Both the position numbers and the translations under genes were made by a program. The notes under the pieces were generated by a model that ran no database searches, was not told the origin of the DNA, and saw only the letters and a list, made by a program, of their open reading frames with translations. This document shows, piece after piece, positions 1 to 11,470 of a stretch of DNA of 64,000 nt. Position 1 is the first letter of the stretch; every line of letters begins with the position of its first letter. Source of the DNA: Zygnema cylindricum. Lineage: Eukaryota > Streptophyta > Zygnematophyceae > Zygnematales > Zygnemataceae. The DNA is taken from contig JBBHKE010002706.1 of NCBI GenBank assembly GCA_037447655.1, positions 62,001-126,000 of the forward strand, given 5' to 3'.

Positions 1-1
1 C

Positions 2-1237
2 GTTTGTGGAGTGTTGGAGAAGGGAGTACTTGCGCTGGGAGTGGAGCATGTAGTGCAAATTGTTACAGATTCTGCTCCTGTGAACAAGGCAGCTGCCTTG
101 TTGCTCATGAGGAAGTACCCAACCCTCACGTGGACGCCATGCTCTGCCCACATCTTAGACTTGATGTTGGAGGATTGGGGCAAGCTTGCTTTTATTTCAA
201 CACCTGTCCGAGAGGCAAAGGAGGTGTTGAAATTTGTCACAAACCATAACATGAGTGCAACCATCTTCAACAACATCTCTACACTTAGGCTTTTGAAACC
301 TGGAGAGACCCGGTTTGCTACAAATTTTATCATGCTCCAGAGGTTTTTAGAGGTCAAGGACAGCCTCGAGCGCTTAATGTTTGATGATGGCTATAAGCAG
401 TGGATTGGCAAGGCTGCTTACAAGTCCGAGGGGGCCAAAGTCAAAGGCCACATTTTGAGCTCAGAGTTTTGGATGAGAGTGGGGGAGGCTGTGACAGTTT
501 CAGAGCCTGTGGTACGACTGATGCGGGAGTGTGACAAAGGGGCACCAAATGTGGGGAAGGTTTATCATGGGTTCTACATGATCGGTCAATTCTTGCATAA
601 TATATCCAACAATGGAAGAGTGGGAAATTACGAAGGAATGCAGATCTTGGAGGAGTTGAAGAAATCTTGGTTGGCCAGATGGGAGATGGCATATAGCCCC
701 ATGTATGCAGCCGGCTTCGTTCTCGATCCCGAGTACCAAAGTGTTGCCTATGGGCAACATTCAAATTTGAAAGTCATGGAAGGATTCCAGAAAATGCTTG
801 AGAGGATATTACCAAATGTGGATGATCAAGCTGAAGCATACATTGAGTTGACTAAGTATAGGGGCTCTGAGGGAATTTTTGGGAGGGAGGTAACAAAAAC
901 TTGTGCGAAGAAGATGCCAGGGTGGAAGTGGTGGCAACAGTTTGGGGCTGTCACCCCTATTTTACAGAAGGTGGCAATTAGGGTCCTTGCTCAATGCTCG
1001 GTTGCTAGCTCATGCGAGAGGAATTGGTCAACTTATGACCATATTCACTCTAAAAAAAGGAACAGGCTGACAGCTAAAAGGGCCAATGACTTAGTGTGGG
1101 TCTTTAGTAATCTCAGATTAGCACATCAAACTAGGGATGTCAGCTATGAGGAGTCTATGATAGCATGGGAGGAAGAGGAAGGGGAGATAGTGGAAGAGGA
1201 TGATGACGAAGACATGGATGAACTAGATCTAGAGTGA
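2..1237 (+). CDS. hAT-family transposase, C-terminal part (runs in from left edge)
   Basis: The frame is open from the window edge to a TGA at 1235-1237, so the N-terminal part (BED zinc finger and first catalytic Asp) lies outside. The visible part, about 411 residues, begins in a DUF659-like segment (VTDSAPVNKAAALL, then the WTPCSAHILDLMLEDW signature) and ends in the hAT C-terminal dimerisation region (PILQKVAIRVLAQCSVASSC followed by ERNWSTYDHIHSKKRNRL). These are the hallmarks of plant Ac/hAT transposases, which cut and paste DNA with 8-bp target duplications. The last 25 residues are very acidic (runs of E and D). No stop or frameshift interrupts the visible part, so the copy may be recent or active. 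The terminal inverted repeat was not identified. The family call is secure; activity is inference. Confidence 0.93.
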   Translation, partial: VCGVLEKGVLALGVEHVVQIVTDSAPVNKAAALLLMRKYPTLTWTPCSAHILDLMLEDWGKLAFISTPVREAKEVLKFVTNHNMSATIFNNISTLRLLKPGETRFATNFIMLQRFLEVKDSLERLMFDDGYKQWIGKAAYKSEGAKVKGHILSSEFWMRVGEAVTVSEPVVRLMRECDKGAPNVGKVYHGFYMIGQFLHNISNNGRVGNYEGMQILEELKKSWLARWEMAYSPMYAAGFVLDPEYQSVAYGQHSNLKVMEGFQKMLERILPNVDDQAEAYIELTKYRGSEGIFGREVTKTCAKKMPGWKWWQQFGAVTPILQKVAIRVLAQCSVASSCERNWSTYDHIHSKKRNRLTAKRANDLVWVFSNLRLAHQTRDVSYEESMIAWEEEEGEIVEEDDDEDMDELDLE

Positions 1238-1313
1238 TAGAGGAAATAACCCTATTCGAGGTTGTCAATTAGTTACTTTCTAGGTGTAAACTAAGTTATT
1301 TCCCTCCCATGAT

Positions 1314-1592
1314 TACAAAAATGGCTTTTTTTTTCTTCAATCGTGGATGTGTCATTATTTGATGTTCATATACAAAAATGGATTTTTTTTTTCAATTATG
1401 ATTTTGTCATTATTCAATGTTGACATACAAAAATGGTTATTTTTTTGCTTCAATTCTGAATTTACCATTATTAAATGTTGACATATAGAAATGGATTTTT
1501 TCTTTTCAATTGTGATTTTGACATTATTCAATTTTGACATTCAAAAGTGGTTATTTTTTCTTCAATTATAAATTTTTGAATGTTAACATGTT
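1314..1592. repeat. Tandem repeat, about 57-bp unit, five diverged copies
   Basis: Units begin with a tACAAAAATGG-like word at about 1314, 1371, 1426, 1486 and 1540 (spacing 54-60 bp). Each continues with a T-run, a TTCAATTNTGATTTTG-like block and CATTATTCAATGTTGACA. The array starts 77 bp after the hAT stop codon and is probably the subterminal or 3' untranslated part of that transposon. No coding potential. Confidence 0.75.
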
Positions 1593-1639
1593 GCAATAGG
1601 GGCAGAAGACGCCGGTGCTGACAGGGCTTTCGCTGCCTG

Positions 1640-1838
1640 GGCGCTAGCGACGAGTTCAGCGCCGAGGCAACAGACAGTCTCATCGCTGGTTGCCGGTTCA
1701 GAGTCCAGCGACAGTCTGATCGCTGGCGACGAGACAGTCTGATCGCTAGCGACGAGACAGTCTGATCGCTAGCGACGAGACAGTCTGATCGCTGGTTGCC
1801 GGTTCAGAGTCCAGCGAAGAGACAATGTCGTCGCTGGT
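1640..1838. repeat. GCGACGA-type minisatellite with palindromic units
   Basis: Three exact or near-exact 23-bp units (AGCGACGAGACAGTCTGATC plus GCT) occupy 1725-1793, flanked by variant copies. A longer block, TCGCTGGTTGCCGGTTCAGA plus GTCCAGCGA, occurs twice (about 1684 and 1789). At about 1813-1838 CCAGCGA and TCGTCGCTGG form an inverted repeat. The same core words recur in arrays near 50.8-51.5 kb, 53.9-54.0 kb and 55.97-56.6 kb. Confidence 0.75.
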
Positions 1839-3460
1839 TTTCGTTTAGAACTCTGAAATTTTGATTTTGTCATCGTATTTTTAGTCATTTATTAAATTTT
1901 TTAATATTTTTTGATTTTTATTTTTTTGTATAAAGTCAACGAAAGTCAACGCATTTTAAAAATATTTGATTTTGTTTCATGCGCATATTAGTTATTTTTT
2001 TGGCGTTTCATGCGTGCGTTTTATGCGCATGAGACATCTATGGTATTTTGTGAACGAAAAACTGACGGCGGCCGGAGGTCAGTTATGACGTCATTACACT
2101 GCTCAACGCACGAGTGCCATGGGAATTTGAATCTTTAGACTGATTTAATGTTGGGAGACGTGGCGACTTGTACACTATTCTCTCACATTGTGTTAAGAAA
2201 ACTATTTTGTCTTTTCTGGTCAAAAAAAGTCGCGACCGACGTAGCGTTATTAACAGTAACAGTGATAAACGTTTAAACGGATTAACGTTTATACTATTAA
2301 ATTCGCAGTTTTTGTATTTGAGTTTTTGATTTTTTATGTTGTTTGCTTTATTTTTGCTTTCTTCTATAACTATAACACAAATAATAGCATGGAAACTAGT
2401 AATTATTGCAGACTTAGGCGCGTCGTGACAACTACTTTTATGCACTACACCTTGAATCGTCATTAGAGTAGAAGTTTTTTTAGCGTATAGGAACAATTAC
2501 TGTTATTAACGCTAATTGGGAATTTGGAGATTTTCAAAGAAATCGTTTACTCTAATTAGGAATTAAGGTTTTTTTAAATAGTATGGATAATTCTATTTGA
2601 TAATTTGAAAAAAAAAGTACCCAAATTAGCGTTCAATGCTCTAATAACGATTCACGTTGTAGTGTAGCTTATTTAAAATTATTGACTCCACACCAATATA
2701 TTCTGATGCAAACAATTGACAAACACAATTAGAGTGGAAATCAATGTTTAGCAGAATTGTGGATTTCTGGCTGCACGTAATGAGGATGCCAATAAGATAA
2801 AAACTTAAACTCAAATACAATTACGAATTACAACGTACATCTAAATTGACCAACACCAATTAAAAGAATCAACATTCAACAAAATTGCAGATTACTTGGC
2901 GGATCCCTTTGAAATAATAAAAAAAGAACAATTCAAATCAAATCTTGTTCGCCTTAATAGGTGCATCAATCACATGAGATCATATCCACATTAGTCCCAC
3001 CCTATTAGGCATCTAATTAGCGTAAAAAAACCACAATTTTTTTTTTGTACAGTTGGTTCATTGTTTGGAACTATTTGTGGTTCAGATTTTCATTTTGTTT
3101 TTCGTTCTTGGACTTACAATGTGATGCTTCGATTAATTACGACCGAAAAAAAATCCACTTTACTGTAGATTATTGACATTGAGCGCAAAAAGATGAACTT
3201 GCGGAAGATTTATGTAATTCACATCCAATTTCAAATTATAAATCTCAATTCCCAACATACGCTTCAAGTTCCACCACACTTAATGAAATAGTTATTACCT
3301 TCAATAGAAAAAAATGAAGGGAGGGAATAAAAAGTATCATTCTCAAATAAAAATTATTGCTTCATGACCCAAACCTATAATGTTCGACTTCTTTGTCTTC
3401 ACATAGAGCCACATTTTTGTGCATTTAAACATTATAAAAATACATCTTTAAAAAATACAG
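1839..3460. other. AT-rich intergenic DNA with a truncated TA-type MITE
   Basis: No supported gene. Around 2480-2661 there is a diverged copy of the family-A MITE described at 20914 (alternating GCGTATAGGAA, TTTACTCTAATTAG and AAATAGT blocks, ending TAATAACGATTCACGTTGTA) that lacks its left terminus. The rest is unstructured AT-rich sequence. Confidence 0.5.
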
Positions 3461-3462
3461 AA

Positions 3463-3579
<117 letters not shown>

Positions 3580-4027
3580 AAAAACTAACACGAAACAAAA
3601 TGGAATGATTTTAAATTTTACGCCTCATATTGTCCGGAAGCTACAAAAGGAAATGGAACAATGGCGCCTTTAAGCATCTTATTAAGCCCCTTTGCGTAAC
3701 CGACCACTTATTTCTCTTCACGAATAAGATTTTTCTTCTTTAGTACTAATACAGTAAGCTTTAAAAAAAAATACTAGCTTTTTTGTGACAAAATGAAAAG
3801 CAAAATGAATTAAAACGGTACATATCTATGTTTACACTCAAAAGTAACTAGCCGCAACCCTAATCGGAAACCTATTCCTCCTTAAAAAATAAACCAGCGA
3901 AAGAATAAAAAGAAATCAACTCTAAACTTCCTCATCTAAAGTACAGAACCGTACAAAAAACTTACGTGGGCCTACAAAACCATCCAATCCGTACGAAACC
4001 TAAGTTATTTTCAGTTTTTCAGCGGAT

Positions 4028-7000
4028 CTAATCATCTAATGTACCTGCGTGCGCTCTCAAACGGGCCAATAGGACCTGAGTGTCCGCGAGCCGCGAATTA
4101 AATTTTGCATGTAAGTATTCCGACGCGTCGAGCTGCAGAGAAATATCTTTCACCTGACGTGGCAGTTCCGTTAAAACTTCCATTTTCGGCGTTTTCGGAG
4201 TCCTGGGCGGCGTCGTATATCGCGGAGAAATCGGAGGCTGTCGCGATGTTGGCAATCTCAATTGAGTAAGACTGCCGATACTTCCGATATGACGATCTTC
4301 ACTGCGATCTCGAATGCGATCTTGACTGCGATCTCGAACCGGACGTTGTTGATCTCTGACCGAATGTCTATTCTGATTCGTTGAGAAATAATCGTCGGAA
4401 GACGAATATCCTTCTCTTTCGTCCCAGGATCCACTTGATTCTCTGCTAAAATTTCTTCTGAGTCCACTTTTGTCGTCGGAGGATCCACCAGATTCTTGAC
4501 CGCTTTTGTTTCTTCGGGATCCAGTGGAGGATCCACTTTCTGTCGAACTAGTCGACGAGGCGACCGAACTCATGATCCCGTATTGGCCTAAAGTTCGATT
4601 CGGTCGATGTCTTGGTGAAGTTAACCCGGAAAACGGAGCTTGATACTTCGCTTGTTGCTCTGGATCGAGAATTTGCTGCCTTCCTATTGGACTTCTCATG
4701 GGTGACGTGTACCTTTTTTCGACATTTTTAGGGCTTCCTTTGGGAGTCTCTCTCGGGTAATTTTGAAGATTCTGCGGCAAAGGACTTTTTGACCTAGGCG
4801 GTTTTTTATCCCTAGAAGCTTCCGTTTTAGGGTCGTTGTAATAGGTATTACGGAGGGCACGTGCACGTGGCGTCAGTAACCCGTTAGAAGAGATTTCGTA
4901 ATTTTCTCTGTCACATGCAGGAAATCCGATTCCCCTTCCCATGTCAAACTCCGTTCCCGTTCCAGTATTTGCGGAGTTCCCGACGTTGATCGTCAATTTA
5001 TCTAGCGGCCAATGTCGCACTTTCGGTCGCACAAGAATTTCCTTTTGAACATACGTGTGGTCAGGAATTGCTGCTGAAGACTGCGAAGTAAATGTCGGTG
5101 ATTTTTGGTGATTATTGGTATTAATATAATGGGGAGAAACGGAAGGTTTTTCAAAAGGAGAAGGGTTCAGCAAAACGTCACTCCCGGCCGGTGACGGTCT
5201 GCTGACGTTTATCGATTTCAACTTTCCTCCGATGTACAAAACTTCACGGTCGTCAGTTTGCTGAAAGTTTTCATTCCTGCCCGAATAAAAATCCATTGGC
5301 TGCTGCTGCTGTACGGGAAGAACCCTAAAATTCTCTCGCCCGTACGACGAATCCAAATGCCGAGAAAATACACGCGAATCACCATTCTCTGCCCAATTTC
5401 CGTACACTCCTTTCACTCCATTATCTCCCCGCACCTCAAATTCCCGACCCTGCAGTACCCAATCGTCGCCTCCAGAATTTTGGTACCGTTCTGAAGAAAC
5501 ATTTCTGTCTCGCCTGCCCGAATCTCGTGGCACCGGTGGCAAAATCTGCGCCGCACGATTTCCGAAATCGAACGGATTGTCCGGCGAAAGAGTGCGAACG
5601 GGTTTCGGAGACCGGGGATGTGACGCGATTTCATTGGCTTGTAGCGGTGACCGAATCAAAAGTCGCGGGAAGCGGTTGACCAAAAGTTGCCAGCTGGCGT
5701 GTGCTTCTTGGACAACTTTTAGTGCGTCGTCGCGACTCGCGAGGCGTTCGTTTAAACCGAAAACGTTCGGGAGACCATCTGAAATCGAAAAGGAAAAGAA
5801 AAAAAAACGAGAAATTCATTGTTAGAAAATGGGTATAAACGAGAGGGGAAGAACGAACACGTGTGAAGGGTTGTTAAGAGAGTTTGTTGAGAGGAAGGAT
5901 TGAATTGAGAGAATGATTAGAGTGAGAAATTTGGAAAGTCAAAATATGTTGGTAAATATAGTTTCAACATTAAGTATTCAATTTCACAGCGTTCAGATTG
6001 AAATTATTGAATTTCAATGTCACAATTTCCAATGTCACAATTTTCAATGTCACAATCTTCAATGTCACAATTTCCAATGTCACAATCTTCAATGTCACAA
6101 TCTTCAATGTCAAAATTTCCAATGTCATAATTTCCAATGTCACAATCTTCAATGTCACAATTTCCAATGTCACAATCTTCAATGTCACAATATTCAATGT
6201 CATAATTTCAAAGCGATGGATTGATTGCATGCTCAATGTTAATGACCCTCACATTTAAAATTGACTGTAAAATTATTCAAATCCAGCAATACTGAACTTG
6301 CATATTGACATCCAAGCATGACTCCTCCCTCTTCATTTCCCACCAATGAGAAGTAGACGAGTTGTAAGAGATGAAGCTTCATAGGGCTCCGATTGGTCCA
6401 TAAGTTACTAAACGACAACAAATTCCAGATCCTAACAGAGAAACCTGAATGATTTCAATTAAAGAGTAAGAGAGGGAGAGAGAGTGAGAGAGGGGGAGGG
6501 GGGGGGAGAGAGAGAGAGAGAGAGAATGAGAAAAAAAAAGAGAAAGAATGAGAGAGAGAAAATCGCCTCACCTCCTCTCACACAACGACAAATCCTCAAC
6601 CACTCTCGCACTCGATCAACCTCTCCCTTCGCTCCCTCTCCCCCTTCGTCCGCCCGAATCGCCACAACCTTCCACGAAAGTTCCGCCTCTTTTATCGTTT
6701 TCTGAAACTCTATCACCGCAAAGGCTCCCACCACGCGCACCGCATAGATTTCTCCGATTTTTGCCGTTTTTGTCCCTATCTCCACCACCTCCATGGGTCT
6801 CCCATCGTACGGAATCCCTCCGTACTCCAAATTTGGAAGCTCCGGATTGGCCCACGTTTGCGGCAACATCCCCATGTTGAACGGCGCCTCGCTGGCAAAT
6901 TCTGACGCGTTTCCCTCCAGATTTTGTCTTGTTCTAAACCCCCCACGTCCGCATCCTCGTCTTTTTCCGATCACGCCCTCCAACTCTCCTTGCGACCTTG

Positions 7001-7445
7001 CACCTTGCCACGTGGCACTTGTCCCGGGATTCCCGCCGTGATTCCCGCCGTGAATTCCGCTGGGATCTCCTGAAGGTTTTACTGGGTTCCCGGATCCGCC
7101 TCCTCCCTCTCCTTTGTCGTCTTCCAGGGAACAGCACTCGAGTTCTGTGAGTGTGCCACGTGGCGTTTTGCAGACAACTGTGAGGAGAAAATCGTGACAC
7201 GTGGCATGCAGAGGGACTCCGTGAAGAGGGGAGATTTCCCACGAGCGACAGTCGAGGAAGTGGAGGTTGTACGGAGGTCCTGAGACCACCACACGTGTGA
7301 CGTCACTCAGAGGGCCTGACACGTGGCGAGTTCCTGGAACCTGCGAGGAAGCTTCCGTGGAGCTGCTGCCGATACTGGTAAAAGAATCGGAATCGAGGCT
7401 GGGAAATCGGAGAGGACCGGAGTCCGATTCTCCTTCGGAGCTCAT
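4028..7445 (-). CDS. Inorganic-pyrophosphatase-like pseudoenzyme with long disordered C-terminal tail
   Basis: Two exons, 7445-6572 and 5778-4028. The donor reads GTGAGG and the acceptor TTTCAG; the phases agree and give 874 residues. Residues about 60-330 follow plant/eukaryotic family I soluble pyrophosphatase (PPA6-like): FLDCRSWEISPLHGVPL, MGMLPQTWANPE (191-202), a GDNDP-region equivalent at 213-224, SWKVVAI (257-263), and across the splice DG-P--FGL then DDALKVVQEAHASW. Catalytic positions are degraded. The DxDxxD metal cluster reads D214-x-R216-x-x-E219. The Asp pair of the AMID-EGE-DWK segment is E246 and S257, with a five-residue insertion. The YK pair near 286 is CR. PPi hydrolysis is therefore unlikely, and a regulatory or scaffold role is inference. 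A Gly-rich insert sits at 113-141. Residues about 333-874 are Ser/Arg/Pro-rich and look disordered, ending in a possible short helix. No transit peptide is obvious. Confidence 0.85.
6010..6212. repeat. 15-bp minisatellite inside the pyrophosphatase-like gene intron
   Basis: About 13-14 copies of AATGTCACAATYTYC-type units occupy the single intron (5779-6571). All frames stay open on both strands, which is a repeat effect and not a gene. A GA-rich tract at about 6470-6560 lies next to the donor. Confidence 0.9.
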
Positions 7446-8760
7446 TTTGTTTCTTCAATTTTTTGAATTTTCGGTCGACTTTACACCCCAAAATAAGTTT
7501 TTTTCTTAAAATTAAGAAGGAAAGGGAATATGGGTATGGTAGTAAATGAAGAAATTTGAGATTTTTTGTGGAAAATTTACGGTTTTTTGGTTTAATATTT
7601 GGTTTTTTAGATGGTATTTGGTTTTTTTTTGGGAGGATTTTGGTGGGAAAGTGGAGAAGGATAGTGAAAGGGAAATGAAGGAAGAAGGGGAAAACTGTTG
7701 CCGCTATTATGGGAGACTCGTTTTTGTCCGTTTCGTACAAGACAGACAGGTTGGAAAGTGTAAGAAACTTTGGGATTCTGCGCCGCGTCGTACATCATAG
7801 AATAAAAAACAAAGGTTTCGCGCTCCAAAAAAGTACGGCGCGCACGAAAAAATTAACGGCGGTCGGACGGCGGAGATATCCACGTCAGCTTTCGGCGTAA
7901 ATATTGCGGGCGGCGCCACCGACACTTTTGGTAAAACGAAAGGGCGAGGAATTTGGGATTGCCTCGTGGAGTTTTGGATTATACGTGGCAGGATCCGGCT
8001 GGGAGAAAGAGACGGGAGGGACAACAGGGAAATAGTGCCGACACTGTTAAACAAGATTGTTTGATTTTTTGCGGAATTAAAATTTTTGAAGCGTGATTTT
8101 TTTTTTGTTAAACAAGATTGTTTGTTTTTTTGCGGAATTTAAATTTTGAAGCGTGAAAAATTGTCGGGTTTTGATGAAGATTTGCGACCTTTGAAAGCGT
8201 GACGCCTGGCTGCGTAAGCGCGTTTCGTGGAAAGTCAGGGAGTTTACTTTTTTTGGACGATTGCGGTAATGGAGCCAACGGTTGAAAACGGGCGTTGGTT
8301 TTGGAAGTTTCAGTCGGACGTATTCGAAACGTTTGGAGCAGTGGCGCATCTTACATAAAATAGCGTGGATGCAAATTTTCTCTTAGTTTTCTGTTTTGGA
8401 GCGGGAAACTGTCGATGCACGCTGGACTGTTGTGCCAGCTGTACAATCAGATCTTATTGCAAGCATTTAATGAGGTGACGGGTTTCTGATTTTATATGCG
8501 ATCATAGGTACTTGACAGCTGTTTAGGACTTCTGGACTGTGGCTCAATCAAGTCGCCAAGATGCTCCGCAGGTCCCGGGATAACTAACCAATCGGATGTT
8601 CTGACAAGGATGCAATTGAATATCTTACGGCTTTCCAAAAATTTCAAGGATTCTCCAAAGCACTGCAACATTTCTTGTCGCGACATGCGATCAAAAATTC
8701 AAAATGGGCGGTGCTGCCGTCTCCGGTTTCAAAATCACGGAATCTAATCTGAAGTCAAAT
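7446..8760. other. Presumed promoter and intergenic DNA upstream of the pyrophosphatase-like gene
   Basis: No supported gene. A short direct duplication occurs at about 8045-8155: GTTAAACAAGATTGTTTG, then TTTTTTGCGGAATT and GAAGCGTGA, twice in about 110 bp. No core promoter element could be assigned with confidence. Confidence 0.35.
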
Positions 8761-9010
8761 TCGTGGTACAAAATTCTCAGAATCTCGTGTCGTACCAAAC
8801 TTTAGTGTTAATAACGCTAATTTGTTATTTTGTGTCCCCAAAAAAAAAAGCTTTAACATTCATTTGGCACAACGCCAGTTTATGTGCTGACTTCGTAGCG
8901 TGTACGCTGAGCTGTCATCGATACTATTTCAAGTGCAGGTGTACTATCCTGACAGCTTCGCCGAAATACGTACTTGTGCGGTTTGGAAATCGTACGAAAA
9001 TTGTAAATTA

Positions 9011-9819
9011 GGGTGTGTCCCCATGTGCATAAGTAAGGGTTTTTTCCTGTCGTTTTGCTGTAAAACTTAGCGCCGTACTGCCTAAGTTGCAACCGTACGA
9101 AGGAATCGCAAATTTGTAGAGTACAATTTGCGTCATCCCTGAACTTAGGATGTACGAAAAGTTGTCGTCTTGTGCTTTTCGACCCACTTCGACGACAAAA
9201 AACGTCATCTTCAACCTTATCTTTAAAACACATGCGCGATGTGATTTAAAATTAGGTTTTTTCGATTGACAAATAGGAACATACTTTCGCACGTGCCGTA
9301 AATTTCGACAAAAATCCTACGATTTCCAAGGACAAAGAAAAAAACATAGTTCGCTATGTTTTGTCCGTTTGCGTTCTAATACGACAAAGACAAGTACACA
9401 ATTTGTTTGGATTTGTCCGTTTTCGTCTAGTACGGATTTCTTTTTTTGCAGGGGTCTTCAAATTCTGATGCCATTTCACGTCGAGCGGACAGGCGACGCG
9501 AAGACAAAGCGCATCTTCTTCGACAGTGAAATTGCACAGGTTGGAAGGCGCTACGTCTACAATGTCACGGTAAGACATGCGACGTCACACGCAGGTACAA
9601 AAAACAACGTGCGACCACAAATTGTAGACGTTGACAACCGTCACAGGTACTGTCGATGTATACAATCGTCACAAGGTACTGTCGACGTATACAATCGTCA
9701 CAAGCGTAAGTTACGATTTCGTCCTTACAAACATAGGGACACTTGAACACCGGGTCCGGCGGATCCGCGCTAAAATACAAAGTAATTTCGCTAAGTTACA
9801 AGTACATGGGGACACACCC
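9011..9819. mobile_element. Family E (PIF/Harbinger-like) MITE, copy E1
   Basis: The 809-bp element has termini GGGTGTGTCCCCATGT and ACATGGGGACACACCC, flanked by TTA on the left and TAA on the right. The interior near the right end carries repeated words GTCTACAA and ATCGTCACAAG. The three-base AT-rich target and GGG start fit Tourist/PIF-Harbinger elements. Confidence 0.8.
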
Positions 9820-10231
9820 TAAGAGTAAAATTAACGCTGTTTTATGCTTTCTATTTCGTAAATTTCCGCTCTTTCCGGCGGCTAATTGGTACTGAAATTT
9901 AATTTACATGCGAAGCGCACTTAATGTTATAAAATTGACATGTCACGACGACGTGATGTACGTAAACGAGCTTCTCGTACATCACACTAATTTTGACGAA
10001 CATAATATAAAATGGTTAGCACTAAATAAATACTTTCCATATTAGCGTTAATTATATTTTAATGTTAATAACACTAATTTCTGATTTGGGGCCGAAATAA
10101 GCCGCGTCAAAATTAGTGATATTAACACTAATAACGATTAGTGGTGTACTATGAGTGAATATCGGCTGGACCGATATTGACGCCAGATATCGAAGTGCGT
10201 AAAAGCGCCTCGCAATCACATCGATACGCAA

Positions 10232-10448
10232 CACCATGTATCGCTATTAGTGTTGATATTTTTTTCGCCACTTAAAACATCTTTTCCCGGTACGCACTTG
10301 CCCAATTATGGCATGGAGACCGCCAATCAGATGGTGAGAATCTTGGCTTTCAATCGGAACCGTTAGTTCCATAATCCGACAAGCGTGTAAAAAGAAAAGA
10401 TGTTTTAAGTGTCAACAAAAACAAAAACACTAATAGCGATACAAGGTG
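10232..10448. mobile_element. Family B hairpin MITE, copy B1
   Basis: The 217-bp element has outer termini like family A (CACCATGTATCGCTATTAG and CTAATAGCGATACAAGGTG) and long inner inverted arms: TTTCGCCACTTAAAACATCT, CTTTTC and CACTTG, mirrored by ACAAGCGTGT and AAAGATGTTTTAAGTG. It would fold into one long hairpin. Confidence 0.8.
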
Positions 10449-11091
10449 TACAAAACTAATAAGTAATAACGATTAGGGTGACGTTCCATCAGGCGAAAAG
10501 TGGTGTAGTTTACAAAAATCACCGACCCTCCGTACCAAATCGTACCGCCTATTTTGAATTAATACGAAAAACAACAGTACATAGAATCTTGCCGATACTC
10601 TCCGAAGGTCTTGGAGGTAATAATTATTGGAGGTGGATTGGCGGAAGCCATGAAATTGTACACAAGAGAAAGATCAATACATTGGAGAGAGGAATTGATT
10701 TGTATTTGGGATGATTTCATTAAGTGAGAAGAGTCACTTATATACAAAAATATACAGTGCTAATTACTGTGGAGTCTAAACCTTCTGCGCTACGTTGTAA
10801 CAAAGGGTCATAGTCTAGATTATAATAAATATATGTAAGACAAAAGAAAGACTGGACCGACGGTCAAAAGATTAGCCCGACGGTCAAAGGACTTTGTACG
10901 TAGAAATGACTAGACCGACGTATGTAATGAAAAGTACAAAAGACTGGACCGACGTAAAGAAGTATGAGACTCTGAGACCTCCATAAGTCCTCAGAGTGGA
11001 CAGCTTCCAAGAAGCCTCTAGGATAATCCTGACCCCTTTGTGTTTAAGCAAAAATAACTGCCACCCTGGCAGACAAAAACTCTGACCAACT

Positions 11092-11250
11092 TCACGCACT
11101 TGTCCAATTTTGGCATGGAGACCGCCAATCGGAAGGTGAGAATCTTAGCTTTCAATCGTAACCGTTAGTTCCATAATCCGACAAGCGTGTAAAGAGAAAA
11201 TATGTTTTAAGTGTCAAAAAAAACATCAACACTAATAGCAATACAAGGTA
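11092..11250. mobile_element. Family B MITE, 5'-truncated copy B2
   Basis: It shares the central AGACCGCCAATCGGAAGGTG segment and right arm (ATATGTTTTAAGTGTC, then ACACTAATAGCAATACAAGG) with B1, but the left arm is missing from the outer end to CACGCACTTG. Confidence 0.7.
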
Positions 11251-11470
11251 CAGTACTAATAGCGATTCACTGTGTCGTCACTGCTTTTTGGCGTCGGTTG
11301 GTCCCAAAGTTTGTACGGACTGTGCACATTTGTACTTGCTGACGTAAGTACTTGGGCGGTACAAAAATAGTGTCTGCGTTTTGCGGTTTTCAAAGGAATT
11401 TTCGGCGATGCAGAAACATTTCCGATAGGGAATTGCTAATCGCAGAGACGATTTTTGCTGCGCGCATGTA

